Both the position numbers and the translations under genes were made by a program. A stretch of DNA of 64,000 nucleotides, taken from assembly GCF_038024105.1 (NCBI RefSeq), contig NZ_CP150661.1, forward strand, positions 248,001 to 312,000. Reading direction: 5' to 3'. Positions 27,484-36,107 of this stretch are shown here, piece after piece (positions within the stretch are counted from its first letter, which is position 1; every line of letters begins with the position of its first letter). The notes under the pieces are model-generated. The model was given only the letters and a program-made list of their open reading frames with translations. It ran no database searches and was not told the origin of the DNA. This stretch comes from Polaribacter butkevichii (GTDB lineage Bacteria; Bacteroidota; Bacteroidia; Flavobacteriales; Flavobacteriaceae).

Positions 27484-30312
27484 ATGAGAAAAAGTATTCT
27501 AGCTTTTTTTATAATAGCTTTGTTTTCATTAAAAACAAATGCTCAAAAAAAAGTGTATTTGTCTGGCGAAGATGCTAGCACTGCGGTAGATTGGGAGTTT
27601 AAAATTAGTGGCGGTCGTAATAGTGGTTTTTGGACCACCATCCCTGTTCCTTCTAATTGGGAAACCGAAGGATTTGGTTATTATCTATATGGTATGGATA
27701 AAATGGAAAAGAGAACTACTCCTATTGGATTCTATAGACATACATTCAATTTTTCTAAAGTATCTACAAAGCGATATTTTATGGTGTTTCAAGGTGCCAT
27801 GACAGATACTAAAGTAACTTTAAATGGAAAAAATATAGGTTTCCACCAAGGTGGATTTACAGAGTTTAAGTTTGAAATAACAAATGCACTCAAAGAAGGT
27901 AAAAATAATCTTGAAGTTGAAGTAAATAGTTCATCATCTAATAAATCTATTGTAGAAGCAGAACGTTTTGCCGATTTTTGGATGTTTAGTGGTATTTTTA
28001 GACCTGTATTTATAGAAGAAGTATCTGCTGAGTTTATAGAGCATGTAGCAATAGATGCACAAATGACGGGAGATTTTAATATGTGGGTGTATACCAATGG
28101 TATTAAAGAAGCTAAAACAATAACCGCCCAAGTTTATGATAAGGCACATAACAAAGTTGGTAAGCCTTTTAAAACTAAAATCTCTAAAGATAAAACAATA
28201 TTAGCATCAAGTTTTAAAGGAGTTAATCTTTGGTCTAACGAATTTCCAAACTTGTATTCTGTTAAAATCGAATTAAAAAGTAAAACAAAAGTATTACATA
28301 CTTACAAACAAACATTTGGCTTTAGAACTTTTGAGGTACGAGACCATGATGGTTTTTACTTAAACGGAAAACGTATTTTATTAAAAGGCGCTAACATGCA
28401 TAGTTTTAGACCAGAAACGGGTCGTACACTTAGTAAAACTGATATGGAGGAAACCCTACGTTTAATGCAAGATTTAAACTTTAATTGTGTTCGTCCTTGT
28501 CATTACCCACCAGACTCTTATTTCTTTGAACTTTGCGATTCTTTAGGTATGTTATCTATGGATGAAACTACAGGGTGGTACCGTCCGTTAGACACTCAAA
28601 TAGGCACAAAGATTGTAAAAGAAATAGTAACGAGAGATGTAAATCATCCATCTGTAATTCTTTGGAGTAACGGAAATCACATAGCGCATAATCCAGAATT
28701 AGACCCTGTATTTATTGAGTGGGATATACAAAAAAGAAGACCGCTAAAAAATGAAGCAAAAAACAATGATATTTTTGCCAATTATAATCCAGATTGGGAT
28801 ATTGTAAACACCACATATTACCCCAATTATAAAACCATTAACCGCGCTTTATTTAAAGACAATCATATTTATCTTCCAAACGAAACCTTACATGCTTTGT
28901 ATGATGGAGGAGGAGGAGCAAACCTAAAAACCTATTGGGATTTATTTGAAAAATCTAAAGTAGGTGGTGGTCTTATGATTTGGGCTTTAAATGATGAAGG
29001 GTTGATGCGCACAGATATGGGGTATGTTGCCGATAATCAATTTAGTAAAGCTTCTGATGGTATTGTTGGACCTCATGGCGAAAAAGATGGTAGCTTTTAT
29101 GCGGTAAGAGAAATTTGGTCGCCAGTGTTTATAGAAAATGATAAAATTAAAGCCGATTTTAATGGAGATTTAGATTTTATTAATAAATTTTATTTTACAA
29201 ATCTTAATCAATGTAATATAAAATGGAAACTTATTAATTTTGCAAATCCAGATGGTACAATAAACGGACATCGTACCGTAGCTAAAGGTAAGGTAAGTGG
29301 TAATGTGCTAGCAGGTAATACAGGTAAACTTAACGTATTATTACCAGCTTCGTTTGTAAATAATGATGCCCTTTCTATTGAGGTTTATGATCCTAAAGGA
29401 GGATTGGTGTACAGTAAAAACATTCCAATTAAAACTGCTAAACGACCAACTTTTAGAACCTCTATAAACAATATGTTTTTACAAGATAAAGAAGATAAAT
29501 TTACTTTTTATTATGATAAAACAACATTTAAGTTCGATACAAAAAGTGCTGTGCTTTTATCAGTAAAAGATAATGGGAAAGCAACAAGTATTAAAAATTT
29601 TCCATTTTTAACTTTTAAGTCTGTAGATTCTGTAGCTACAAATAATGCAAACCAATTATCAAAAGCAACTGTTACTAAATCTGGTAATAAATGGGTAATA
29701 GAGGTTAAAAATACAAAAGGGTTTGATTATTTAAAATGGACACTTCATTCTGGAGGAGAAATTGTTTTAGATTATGCATATACCTTGCCTTCTGGCGCGT
29801 ATAATTATGCGGGTATTGGTATGGCGGTAGATGCTAAAGATGTGTTACGAAAACGATGGTTAGGAGAAGGGCCTACAAGGATATGGAATAATAGAACAGA
29901 AGGAGGAATATTAGATGTGTATGCAGTTGAAAAGCAAGTAAATATTCCCGGACAAGTGTATAACTCACCAGAGTTTGAAGGCTGTTTTGCTCCATGGAAT
30001 TGGGCTGTGTTTTATTTAAAAGATAATTTAAACCTAGCTTTTAAAAACAGTACAAATGTAACTTTAGGTGTATTAAATCCTGTAAATGGTAAAGGAGCAA
30101 AAAAAGCTGCTTGGCAGTATCCTAAAGAAGATGGCTTTTTCTTTTTTGACTATATAGATTCAGTGGGGTCTAAATGGAAAACAGCAACCGAGTTTGGACC
30201 AGATGCACAACCTCATAAAATAAATGGACAAATTAAAGGGGCGGTTTCTATGTATGTGAACTGGAATAAACCCTTAGTAAAAGCAAAGCGAGTTGATGTA
30301 GAGGTAGAGTAA
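27484..30312 (+). CDS. GH2-family glycosidase, first paralogue, with altered acid/base site
   Basis: The start at 27484 is chosen because MRKSILAFFIIALFSLKTNAQ is a normal signal peptide; a longer in-frame reading from ATG 27403 adds 27 unlikely residues and would begin 1 bp after the sulfatase stop. The 942-aa protein has the GH2 sugar-binding domain (FWTTIPVPSNWETEGFG, GAMTDTKVTLNGKNIGFHQGGFTEF), the immunoglobulin-like domain, the TIM barrel (FGFRTFEVRDHDGFYLNGKRILLKG), and a beta-galactosidase-type C-terminal domain (RKRWLGEGPTRIWNNRTEGG). Glu467 aligns with the GH2 nucleophile (NETLHALYDGG), but the acid/base motif GNE is GNH (His399). Substrate unknown; possibly a xylose- or uronate-containing ulvan oligomer. 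Confidence 0.88.
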   Translation: MRKSILAFFIIALFSLKTNAQKKVYLSGEDASTAVDWEFKISGGRNSGFWTTIPVPSNWETEGFGYYLYGMDKMEKRTTPIGFYRHTFNFSKVSTKRYFMVFQGAMTDTKVTLNGKNIGFHQGGFTEFKFEITNALKEGKNNLEVEVNSSSSNKSIVEAERFADFWMFSGIFRPVFIEEVSAEFIEHVAIDAQMTGDFNMWVYTNGIKEAKTITAQVYDKAHNKVGKPFKTKISKDKTILASSFKGVNLWSNEFPNLYSVKIELKSKTKVLHTYKQTFGFRTFEVRDHDGFYLNGKRILLKGANMHSFRPETGRTLSKTDMEETLRLMQDLNFNCVRPCHYPPDSYFFELCDSLGMLSMDETTGWYRPLDTQIGTKIVKEIVTRDVNHPSVILWSNGNHIAHNPELDPVFIEWDIQKRRPLKNEAKNNDIFANYNPDWDIVNTTYYPNYKTINRALFKDNHIYLPNETLHALYDGGGGANLKTYWDLFEKSKVGGGLMIWALNDEGLMRTDMGYVADNQFSKASDGIVGPHGEKDGSFYAVREIWSPVFIENDKIKADFNGDLDFINKFYFTNLNQCNIKWKLINFANPDGTINGHRTVAKGKVSGNVLAGNTGKLNVLLPASFVNNDALSIEVYDPKGGLVYSKNIPIKTAKRPTFRTSINNMFLQDKEDKFTFYYDKTTFKFDTKSAVLLSVKDNGKATSIKNFPFLTFKSVDSVATNNANQLSKATVTKSGNKWVIEVKNTKGFDYLKWTLHSGGEIVLDYAYTLPSGAYNYAGIGMAVDAKDVLRKRWLGEGPTRIWNNRTEGGILDVYAVEKQVNIPGQVYNSPEFEGCFAPWNWAVFYLKDNLNLAFKNSTNVTLGVLNPVNGKGAKKAAWQYPKEDGFFFFDYIDSVGSKWKTATEFGPDAQPHKINGQIKGAVSMYVNWNKPLVKAKRVDVEVE

Positions 30313-30406
30313 AACCTGTACTTTTTAAATAAAATAATAAATATTTTTAAAAGGCAATTCAATTTATAGGTTGGATTTCCTTTTGTTATTTTTCACTATT
30401 AGGGTA

Positions 30407-30425
30407 TTTTTTTTTTTTTTTTTTT
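30407..30425 (+). repeat. Homopolymeric T19 tract
   Basis: Nineteen consecutive T residues between the GH2 stop and the uronate-operon promoter, 7 bp upstream of the shared 27-bp element. It could follow a terminator, act as an upstream promoter element, or vary in length by slippage. The exact count may also be affected by sequencing error. Confidence 0.8.
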
Positions 30426-30432
30426 GCACAAA

Positions 30433-30459
30433 ATGGATGTAAAATATCGAAAATAGGTT
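30433..30459 (+). promoter_or_regulatory. Candidate operator of the uronate operon, copy A
   Basis: A 27-bp element starting ATGGATGTAAAA, then CGAAAA, ending GGTT. It matches 22 of 27 bases of the element at 36010-36036 ahead of uxaC. It lies 23 bp upstream of the TATTTTTG box, overlapping where a -33 region would be. A binding site of the XylR-like regulator encoded at 34810-35958 is the simplest reading. Confidence 0.6.
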
Positions 30460-30482
30460 AGTGTTAAAATGGCTACTGTCTT

Positions 30483-30490
30483 TATTTTTG
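30483..30490 (+). promoter_or_regulatory. Bacteroidetes-type -7 box of the uronate operon
   Basis: TATTTTTG fits the TAnnTTTG consensus of the main Bacteroidetes sigma factor. It lies 48 bp upstream of the RraA-like start codon. The conserved preceding TACTG is also found at the uxaC promoter. Confidence 0.55.
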
Positions 30491-30538
30491 GAAATTAAAT
30501 AGCACAATAAAAAATATTTAACTCTAAGATAAAATTCA

Positions 30539-31231
30539 ATGAAATATTACAACAGTTTCAAAGAACTAAAAGAATTGGCACACACCGAGCTTTTTACTGC
30601 CTTGGTAGGAGATGTAATGGATAAAATGGGGTATCTGCATCAATTTTTGCCCGCACAATTGAAACCGGTGGATTCGAAGTCAATTGTTTTTGGTAAAGCC
30701 ATGCCAGTAGTTGAAGCCGATGTTTTTGGGGAGCAATTAGACAAATCTAATAATAGCTTTCTTAACAAACCTTTCGGAATCATGTTTGAAGCTTTGGATA
30801 GTTTGCAGCAAGATGAGGTATATGTCTGTACGGGTTCATCACTGCGTTATGCACTTTGGGGAGGATTAATGAGCACGCGAGCAATGAAACTTAAGGCTTC
30901 AGGAGCAGTAGTATATGGCTATTCTAGAGATACAAACGAAGTGTTAAGATTAGGTTTTCCTGTATTTAGTATGGGGACTTATGCACAAGACCAAGGCCCT
31001 AGAGGAAAGGTTATTGATTATAGAGTTCCTATAGAAATTGATAAAGTTAGAATCAATCCGGGAGATATTATTTACGGAGATTTGGATGGAGTAGTGATTG
31101 TCCCTCAGGAAATTCAAGATGAAGTTTTTCATAAAGCTTTGGAAAAAGCACGTGGAGAAAAATTAGTTTTAGAAGCTTTACAAAAAGGAATGACCACTGT
31201 AGAAGCTTTTAATAAATTTGGAATAATGTAA
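30539..31231 (+). CDS. RraA-like / HMG-CHA aldolase family protein
   Basis: A 230-aa cytoplasmic protein of the RraA/dimethylmenaquinone-methyltransferase-like superfamily, whose members include class II pyruvate aldolases (4-hydroxy-4-methyl-2-oxoglutarate aldolase) and dehydratase-like sugar-acid enzymes. Visible motifs: LVGDVMDKMGY at residue ~21, ALWGGLMSTRAMKLKASGAVVYGYSRD with the substrate/metal Arg-Asp pair, and GDIIYGDLDGVVIVPQE. As the first gene of a uronate operon (12 bp before the SDR), it probably acts on a uronate-derived acid, for example an aldol cleavage or isomerisation step, instead of ribonuclease inhibition. The precise reaction is not known. Confidence 0.8.
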   Translation: MKYYNSFKELKELAHTELFTALVGDVMDKMGYLHQFLPAQLKPVDSKSIVFGKAMPVVEADVFGEQLDKSNNSFLNKPFGIMFEALDSLQQDEVYVCTGSSLRYALWGGLMSTRAMKLKASGAVVYGYSRDTNEVLRLGFPVFSMGTYAQDQGPRGKVIDYRVPIEIDKVRINPGDIIYGDLDGVVIVPQEIQDEVFHKALEKARGEKLVLEALQKGMTTVEAFNKFGIM

Positions 31232-31242
31232 AAAATAATAAA

Positions 31243-31998
31243 ATGAAAGTATTTAGTTTACAAGGAAAAAAAGCGGTTATTACAGGTGGAGGAAGTGGTA
31301 TAGGTCTTGGCATTGCCAAAACATTTATAGCAGCTGGAGCTCAAGTTTTAATTGTTGGTAGAAACGAAGAAAAATTAATAGATGCTCAAAGAGAACTGGG
31401 AGCAAATTGTAGCTACAAAGCATTTGATGTAACTGATTTAGATAAGGTTCCAAATTTTGTTACTGAAACAGAAACGAGTTGGGGTCAGGTTGATATTTTG
31501 ATAAACTGTGCAGGAACCCATTTGAAAAAAAATGCAGTTGAAACTTCAGATAGCGAATTCTTGCAGGTGTTAAATGTGCATCTATTAAGTGTATTTGCCC
31601 TTACTAGAGAGTTTTCAAAAGTGATGATACCAAGACAACAAGGGGTTATTATTATGATTAGTTCTATGACAGCGGTTATGGGAATGAAACAAGTAGTCGC
31701 TTATTCAACAGCTAAAACAGCTGTTGTAGGTTTAATGAGAAGTATGGTTTCGGAATTGGCTATTGATAATGTTCGAATTAACACGATTGCCCCTGGATGG
31801 ATAGAATCTCCAATGCTTCATAAAGCGATTGGAAATGATTTACCAAGAAAAACTAAAATTTTAAGCAGAATCCCGTCAAGTAAATTTGGTCAGCCAGAAG
31901 ATATTGGGAATGCCGCACTTTATTTAGCCTCTGATGCTGGTAAATATGTAAATGGCGTTTTTCTACCTATAGACGGTGGTGCTGCTGGAGGTTTCTAA
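31243..31998 (+). CDS. SDR-family sugar-acid oxidoreductase
   Basis: A 251-aa classical short-chain dehydrogenase: cofactor motif TGGGSGIG at residues ~14-21, NCAG at ~89, catalytic Ser in MISSMTAVMG and the YSTAK pair (Tyr and Lys) at ~158-162, with the C-terminal PIDGGAAGG. It resembles gluconate 5-dehydrogenase/KduD-type enzymes. In this operon, downstream of UxaC products, it could reduce fructuronate or tagaturonate to the aldonate that the UxaA-type dehydratase uses, or act on 2,5-diketo-3-deoxygluconate from unsaturated uronate. Both are inferences; only the SDR family is certain. Confidence 0.87.
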   Translation: MKVFSLQGKKAVITGGGSGIGLGIAKTFIAAGAQVLIVGRNEEKLIDAQRELGANCSYKAFDVTDLDKVPNFVTETETSWGQVDILINCAGTHLKKNAVETSDSEFLQVLNVHLLSVFALTREFSKVMIPRQQGVIIMISSMTAVMGMKQVVAYSTAKTAVVGLMRSMVSELAIDNVRINTIAPGWIESPMLHKAIGNDLPRKTKILSRIPSSKFGQPEDIGNAALYLASDAGKYVNGVFLPIDGGAAGGF

Positions 31999-32020
31999 AT
32001 TTAACAAAATACTAAAACAA

Positions 32021-33322
32021 ATGCCAACTAAAACAAATACAGTAACTGCAAATCCAAAGGTCAAAGACTCTAAAATAAGGTGGGTTATAGTCGCTTTATT
32101 ATTTTTTGCAACGACAATCAATTATATAGATAGGCAAGTAATTGGACTGCTAAAACCTTTTATAGAAAAAGATTTGCATTGGACTGAGGCTGATTATGGA
32201 TATATTGTTACAGCCTTCCAAATAGCCTATGCCATCGGACTTTTAATCAGTGGGCGGATGCTAGATAAATTAGGTTCTCGATTAGGATATACCGTGGCCA
32301 TTATTATATGGAGTGTTGGTGCGTTTTTGCATGCTTTTGTGTATTCAGTTTTGGGTTTTGGTATTGTACGATCTATTTTAGGGGTTGGTGAAGCTGCCAA
32401 TTTTCCGGCAGCTGTAAAAACGGTAGCCGAGTGGTTTCCCAAAAAAGAACGCGCATTAGCCACGGGTATTTTTAATTCTGGTTCAAACATCGGTGCCATT
32501 GTAGCGCCTTTAATTGTGGTTGGAATTACGATTACTTTAAACTGGAAATGGGCATTTATTATCACAGGATTATTAGGGTTTATTTGGATTATTTTTTGGC
32601 TTTTAATTTATAGAACTCCTGAAAAACATAAAAGAGTTTCCAGTACCGAATTAGCTTATATATTATCTGACAACGAGTCTGTAGTAGAATCTACGGATGA
32701 CAATGGAATTACGTGGAAGTCGTTGTTTAAACACAGGCAAACCTATGCAATATGTATGTCGCGTTTTTTTACTGATTGGGTTTGGTGGTTTTTCCTTTTT
32801 TGGGCGCCAGATTTTCTAAATAAAACACAAAATATTGATTTAAAGGATTCTATTTTGCCACTTATTATTATTTATACCATGGCAAGTATTGGAGGGGTTT
32901 TTGGAGGTGCTTTGTCATCTCGATTTATAAAAATTGGGAAAACAATTGATTATGCTAGAAAAACAGCCATATTAGTTTGTGCCATCATGGTTTTACCTTT
33001 AATTTTTGCAACAAAATTCGATAATCTTTGGCTGGTAGTTGTAATTATTGGTCTTGCAACGGCTGCACATCAAGGATGGGCGTCTAACATTTTTACAGTA
33101 GTGTCCGATATTTATCCCAAAAAAGCCGTTGCTACAATGGTAGGGCTTTCTGGTTTTACAGGAGCAATAGGCGGCGCTTTAGCCGCATCATTTGTAGGCC
33201 TTGTTTTAGATATTAGTGGAAGTTATACCCTTATTTTTGTTATTGCAAGTTCTATGTATTTGCTCGCTTGGTTGATATTGAAAATTATGATTCCTCAAAT
33301 AAAACCTATTGATAATATATAA
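32021..33322 (+). CDS. MFS transporter, hexuronate (ExuT/ACS family) type
   Basis: A 433-aa inner-membrane carrier with about twelve hydrophobic segments. ATG 32021 is preferred because it is preceded by an A-rich leader (CTAAAACAA), whereas a longer reading starts from a GTG inside the SDR gene. The ACS-family signatures are present: NYIDRQVIGLLKPFIEKDL near the start, GYIVTAFQIAYAIG, GRMLDKLGSRLGY and GVGEAANFPAAVKTVAEWFPKKERALATGIFNSGSNIGA. ExuT-like members import galacturonate or glucuronate. It lies between SDR and dehydratase genes and would supply the free uronates made by the surrounding lyases and glycosidases. Confidence 0.88.
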   Translation: MPTKTNTVTANPKVKDSKIRWVIVALLFFATTINYIDRQVIGLLKPFIEKDLHWTEADYGYIVTAFQIAYAIGLLISGRMLDKLGSRLGYTVAIIIWSVGAFLHAFVYSVLGFGIVRSILGVGEAANFPAAVKTVAEWFPKKERALATGIFNSGSNIGAIVAPLIVVGITITLNWKWAFIITGLLGFIWIIFWLLIYRTPEKHKRVSSTELAYILSDNESVVESTDDNGITWKSLFKHRQTYAICMSRFFTDWVWWFFLFWAPDFLNKTQNIDLKDSILPLIIIYTMASIGGVFGGALSSRFIKIGKTIDYARKTAILVCAIMVLPLIFATKFDNLWLVVVIIGLATAAHQGWASNIFTVVSDIYPKKAVATMVGLSGFTGAIGGALAASFVGLVLDISGSYTLIFVIASSMYLLAWLILKIMIPQIKPIDNI

Positions 33323-33324
33323 TA

Positions 33325-33594
33325 ATGGAAAAATTTGTTCAATTACATCCTATGGATACTATTGTAATTGCCTTAAGAAACTATGAGGCAAACACGATTA
33401 TTACTGTAAATGGAGTAGATATTAAATTGAAAGGAGCTATTGATTTTGGTCATAAAATTGCGATAAAATCTATCAAAAAAAAGGATAAAATATTAAAATA
33501 TGGGCTATCTATAGGAAGTGCTACACAAGAAATTAGTCCAGGTGAACATGTGCATAGTCATAATATGGAAACAGATTATTTAATGAGTCTTTAG
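33325..33594 (+). CDS. UxaA-family dehydratase small subunit (SAF domain)
   Basis: An 89-aa protein of SAF-domain type: the hydrophobic strand pattern and IKGAIDFGHKIAIKSI-type core, then YGLSIGSATQEISPGEHVHSHN, which is the typical end of the N-terminal domain of altronate/galactarate dehydratases. The family is often split as here, with the large catalytic part in the next gene. It starts 2 bp after the MFS stop, so translation is probably coupled. Confidence 0.87.
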   Translation: MEKFVQLHPMDTIVIALRNYEANTIITVNGVDIKLKGAIDFGHKIAIKSIKKKDKILKYGLSIGSATQEISPGEHVHSHNMETDYLMSL

Positions 33595-33624
33595 AAATAT
33601 ATTAGCTTAAAATTGAAATCTATA

Positions 33625-34809
33625 ATGAAAGGATATTTAAGAAAAGACGGTAGAAAAGGAATTCGCAATGTTATAGTTGTTGCTTATTTAGTAGAATGTG
33701 CGCATCATGTAGCTCGTCAAATTGTTTCAGAATTTAAAGGTCAAGAAGTGCATTTAATAGGTTTTAGTGGCTGCGCTCCTAATGATTATGCCCATAAGAT
33801 GATGGAAAACCTTTGTACACATCCCAATGTAGGCGCTGTATTATTAATGTCTTTAGGCTGCGAAAATTTTAATAGACACGGTTTAGAAAAGTACATTTCA
33901 GAAACAGGTAGACCCGTTGAAAAACTGGTGATACAGGAATGTGGTGGCACATTCACATCTGTAGAAAAAGGAAAGGAAATTATAAGTGGATTTATTTCTG
34001 AATTGAAAAACGTAGATAAAGTAGACTTTAAACTTACAGACTTGATGGTGGGGACTATTTGCGGTGGTTCTGATGCTACCAGTGGATTTACGGCAAATCC
34101 TTCTATAGGAAAAGCATTTGATAAATTAGTTGCTCAAGGCGCTATTTGTATGTTTGAAGAGCCAGGAGAACTTATGGGGTGCGAACATTTAATGGCGGAA
34201 CGCGCTGAAAACGAAACGGTAGGTAAAGAGTTAGTGGCTTGTATAAAAAAGGCAGATAAGTATTATAAAAAAATGGGACATGATAGTTTCTCTGCTGGAA
34301 ATGCTGTTGGTGGATTAACAACCATTGAAGAAAAATCTTTAGGATCGTATTCAAAAAGTGGAAGTTTACCTATAAAAGCTTTAATAAAACCAGGAGAAAT
34401 ACCAACGGAATCAGGTTTGTACTTTATGGATGTGGTGCCAGATGGAGAAGCTTTATGGGGTTTTCCTAACATTAACGACAATACCGAGATTGTAGAAATG
34501 ATTGCTAGTGGATGCCAAATTATTCTATTCTCTACAGGTCGTGGCTCTGTTGTTGGATCAGCAATATCTCCAGTAATTAAAGTGTGCGGAAATCCTAAAA
34601 CATACCAAAATCTTTCAGGCGATATGGATATCAACTCTGGTAAAATAATTACAGAAGGAACTTCGCTGGACGCACTTGGTGACGAAATAGTAGCACTAAT
34701 CAAAAATGTGATTAACGGAGAAAAAACAAAATCCGAACAGTTAGGACATCAAGAGTTTGGTTTAGGTTATAAATATTTTGAGTATGGCAAGAAAAACTGC
34801 AATTTATAA
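33625..34809 (+). CDS. UxaA-family altronate dehydratase large subunit
   Basis: A 394-aa cytoplasmic protein. ATG 33625 gives MKGYLRKDGRKGIRN, the usual family opening, so an upstream TTG at 33613 is not preferred. It shows the UxaA/GarD C-terminal domain motifs: FSGCAPNDYAHKMMENLCTHPNVGAVLLMSLGCE, TICGGSDATSGFTANPSIGKAFDKL, EEPGELMGCEHLM and STGRGSVVGSAISPVIKVCGNP, with several Cys that may bind iron. Altronate dehydratase makes 2-keto-3-deoxygluconate. Together with UxaC and SDR it fits a uronate route, but UxaB/UxuA and the KDG kinase/aldolase are not in the window. It could also act on a related aldonate or on iduronate-derived acids. Confidence 0.88.
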   Translation: MKGYLRKDGRKGIRNVIVVAYLVECAHHVARQIVSEFKGQEVHLIGFSGCAPNDYAHKMMENLCTHPNVGAVLLMSLGCENFNRHGLEKYISETGRPVEKLVIQECGGTFTSVEKGKEIISGFISELKNVDKVDFKLTDLMVGTICGGSDATSGFTANPSIGKAFDKLVAQGAICMFEEPGELMGCEHLMAERAENETVGKELVACIKKADKYYKKMGHDSFSAGNAVGGLTTIEEKSLGSYSKSGSLPIKALIKPGEIPTESGLYFMDVVPDGEALWGFPNINDNTEIVEMIASGCQIILFSTGRGSVVGSAISPVIKVCGNPKTYQNLSGDMDINSGKIITEGTSLDALGDEIVALIKNVINGEKTKSEQLGHQEFGLGYKYFEYGKKNCNL

Positions 34810-35958
34810 TTAAATGTTTTCATTTCGCCATTTAACAGGTGGTACCCCCTCAATACCTGAAAACCATCTGCTAATATGAGTAGCATCATCAAAACCAAGA
34901 CTATAGGCTATTTCTTTTACAGATAAATTTTGATTTTTGAGTAATTCTTTAAATTTTTTGAGTTTGTGAAATTGTATTTCTTCTAATATAGTTTTTTTAG
35001 TCACTTTTTTAAAACGGGTATACAAACTTCTTCGACTAATATTAGTTATTTCAACCACATTTTCAACAGTTAAATTTAAATGGGTATTATTTCTAATGTA
35101 ATGAAGAGCCTTAATAACTTCTTCATCATCACAAGCTATAGTATCTGTAGAAGTACGTTCAACAACATCAAGAGGTTCTGTTGGAATAATAAAATCTTTA
35201 ACAATTTCATTATTCATCATTCTATCTAGTATTTTACAGGCATTAAATGCTGCTTTGGTATGATTTCTCGCTATGCTAGATAGTTTTGGGTGTGTTAAAT
35301 TGCATAATAGTTCATCATTATCAATACCCAATACAGCTATTTCATAGGGTATTTTTATATTGCCTAAAGAACATGCATTAATTAACATTTGACCAAAATC
35401 ATCATTACAACATAAAATACCTATGGGTTTTGGCAAGGACTTAAGCCAAGAAACAATATGCTCAAATTCATGTCTTAATCCTTTTTTATAATTAATATTA
35501 GCTAAATAATTAAAAACTTCAATGCCGTTTAAATTCGCTTGTTGTTTAAAACTAGCATACCTAACATCAGACCATGATAAACCCTTTACACCAAAAAAAG
35601 CAAATCTTTTAAACCCAAGAGATAAAAAATAATTGACTGCTACTTGTCCATCTAATTCATAATTGCCTTTTAAATAGGGACCACAGTCAATAGGGCCTAA
35701 TATGCTGTTGACTCGTATTATCGGAATACCTAATTTCGTAACCATAGCAATATCTTCAATGTTTTCTATAATACAACCGTCTGGTTTCATAAGAGATATT
35801 ATTTTACTAGTATTCTTTGTTTTTGATGTTTTGAGGTAATAGGCAGGTTCAAAAATAATTTCCCAATTAGAAAATTGATTATTGTACTCATGAATTCCCT
35901 TTAGTAAGTCACGACCATAACCTCGACCTGATTCAAGTTGAACAAAAACCTTTTTCAT
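34810..35958 (-). CDS. XylR-like AraC-family regulator with periplasmic-binding-protein-like sensor
   Basis: A 382-aa regulator on the minus strand, converging with the dehydratase gene (adjacent end to end with no intergenic base). The first ~270 residues form a LacI/ribose-binding-protein-like sensor (FVQLESGRGYGRDLLKGIHEY, KPDGCIIENIEDIAMVTKLGIPIIRVNS, GILCCNDDFGQMLINACSLGNIKIPYEIAVLGIDNDELL). The C-terminal ~100 residues are an AraC double helix-turn-helix (ISRRSLYTRFKKVT, VKEIAYSLGFDDATHISRWF, GVPPVKWRN). This architecture is that of XylR, which binds xylose; the ligand here might be a uronate, a ulvan monosaccharide or xylose. It is divergent from uxaC and shares with it the candidate operator. 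No other regulator gene is in the window. Confidence 0.9.
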   Translation of the reverse strand: MKKVFVQLESGRGYGRDLLKGIHEYNNQFSNWEIIFEPAYYLKTSKTKNTSKIISLMKPDGCIIENIEDIAMVTKLGIPIIRVNSILGPIDCGPYLKGNYELDGQVAVNYFLSLGFKRFAFFGVKGLSWSDVRYASFKQQANLNGIEVFNYLANINYKKGLRHEFEHIVSWLKSLPKPIGILCCNDDFGQMLINACSLGNIKIPYEIAVLGIDNDELLCNLTHPKLSSIARNHTKAAFNACKILDRMMNNEIVKDFIIPTEPLDVVERTSTDTIACDDEEVIKALHYIRNNTHLNLTVENVVEITNISRRSLYTRFKKVTKKTILEEIQFHKLKKFKELLKNQNLSVKEIAYSLGFDDATHISRWFSGIEGVPPVKWRNENI

Positions 35959-36009
35959 TAATGAATGTTTATTTAATATATGTAAAATATGTTAAGCGAT
36001 ATGCACGAT

Positions 36010-36036
36010 ATGGATGTAAAAGTACGAAAAATGGTT
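36010..36036 (+). promoter_or_regulatory. Candidate operator of uxaC and the regulator gene, copy B
   Basis: The same 27-bp element as at 30433-30459 (ATGGATGTAAAA, then CGAAAA, then GGTT), 22 of 27 bases identical. It lies 22 bp upstream of a TATTTTTG box for uxaC and about 50 bp upstream of the regulator's start codon on the other strand, so one site could control both. Confidence 0.6.
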
Positions 36037-36058
36037 TCTTAAATCTGTGTTACTGGTT

Positions 36059-36066
36059 TATTTTTG
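36059..36066 (+). promoter_or_regulatory. Bacteroidetes-type -7 box of uxaC
   Basis: TATTTTTG, the same box at nearly the same distance from the shared element as in the uronate operon promoter (22 versus 23 bp). It is 41 bp upstream of the uxaC start codon. Confidence 0.55.
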
Positions 36067-36107
36067 TTTAAACTAAATTTATAATATACCACTAAATTTA
36101 ATTCGTT

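Noticed and set aside
34263..34703. Minus-strand 146-codon frame inside the UxaA-type dehydratase gene
   Set aside because: The + strand gene shows clear family motifs over the same bases; the reverse frame has low-complexity Ser/Pro/Ile content typical of shadows.
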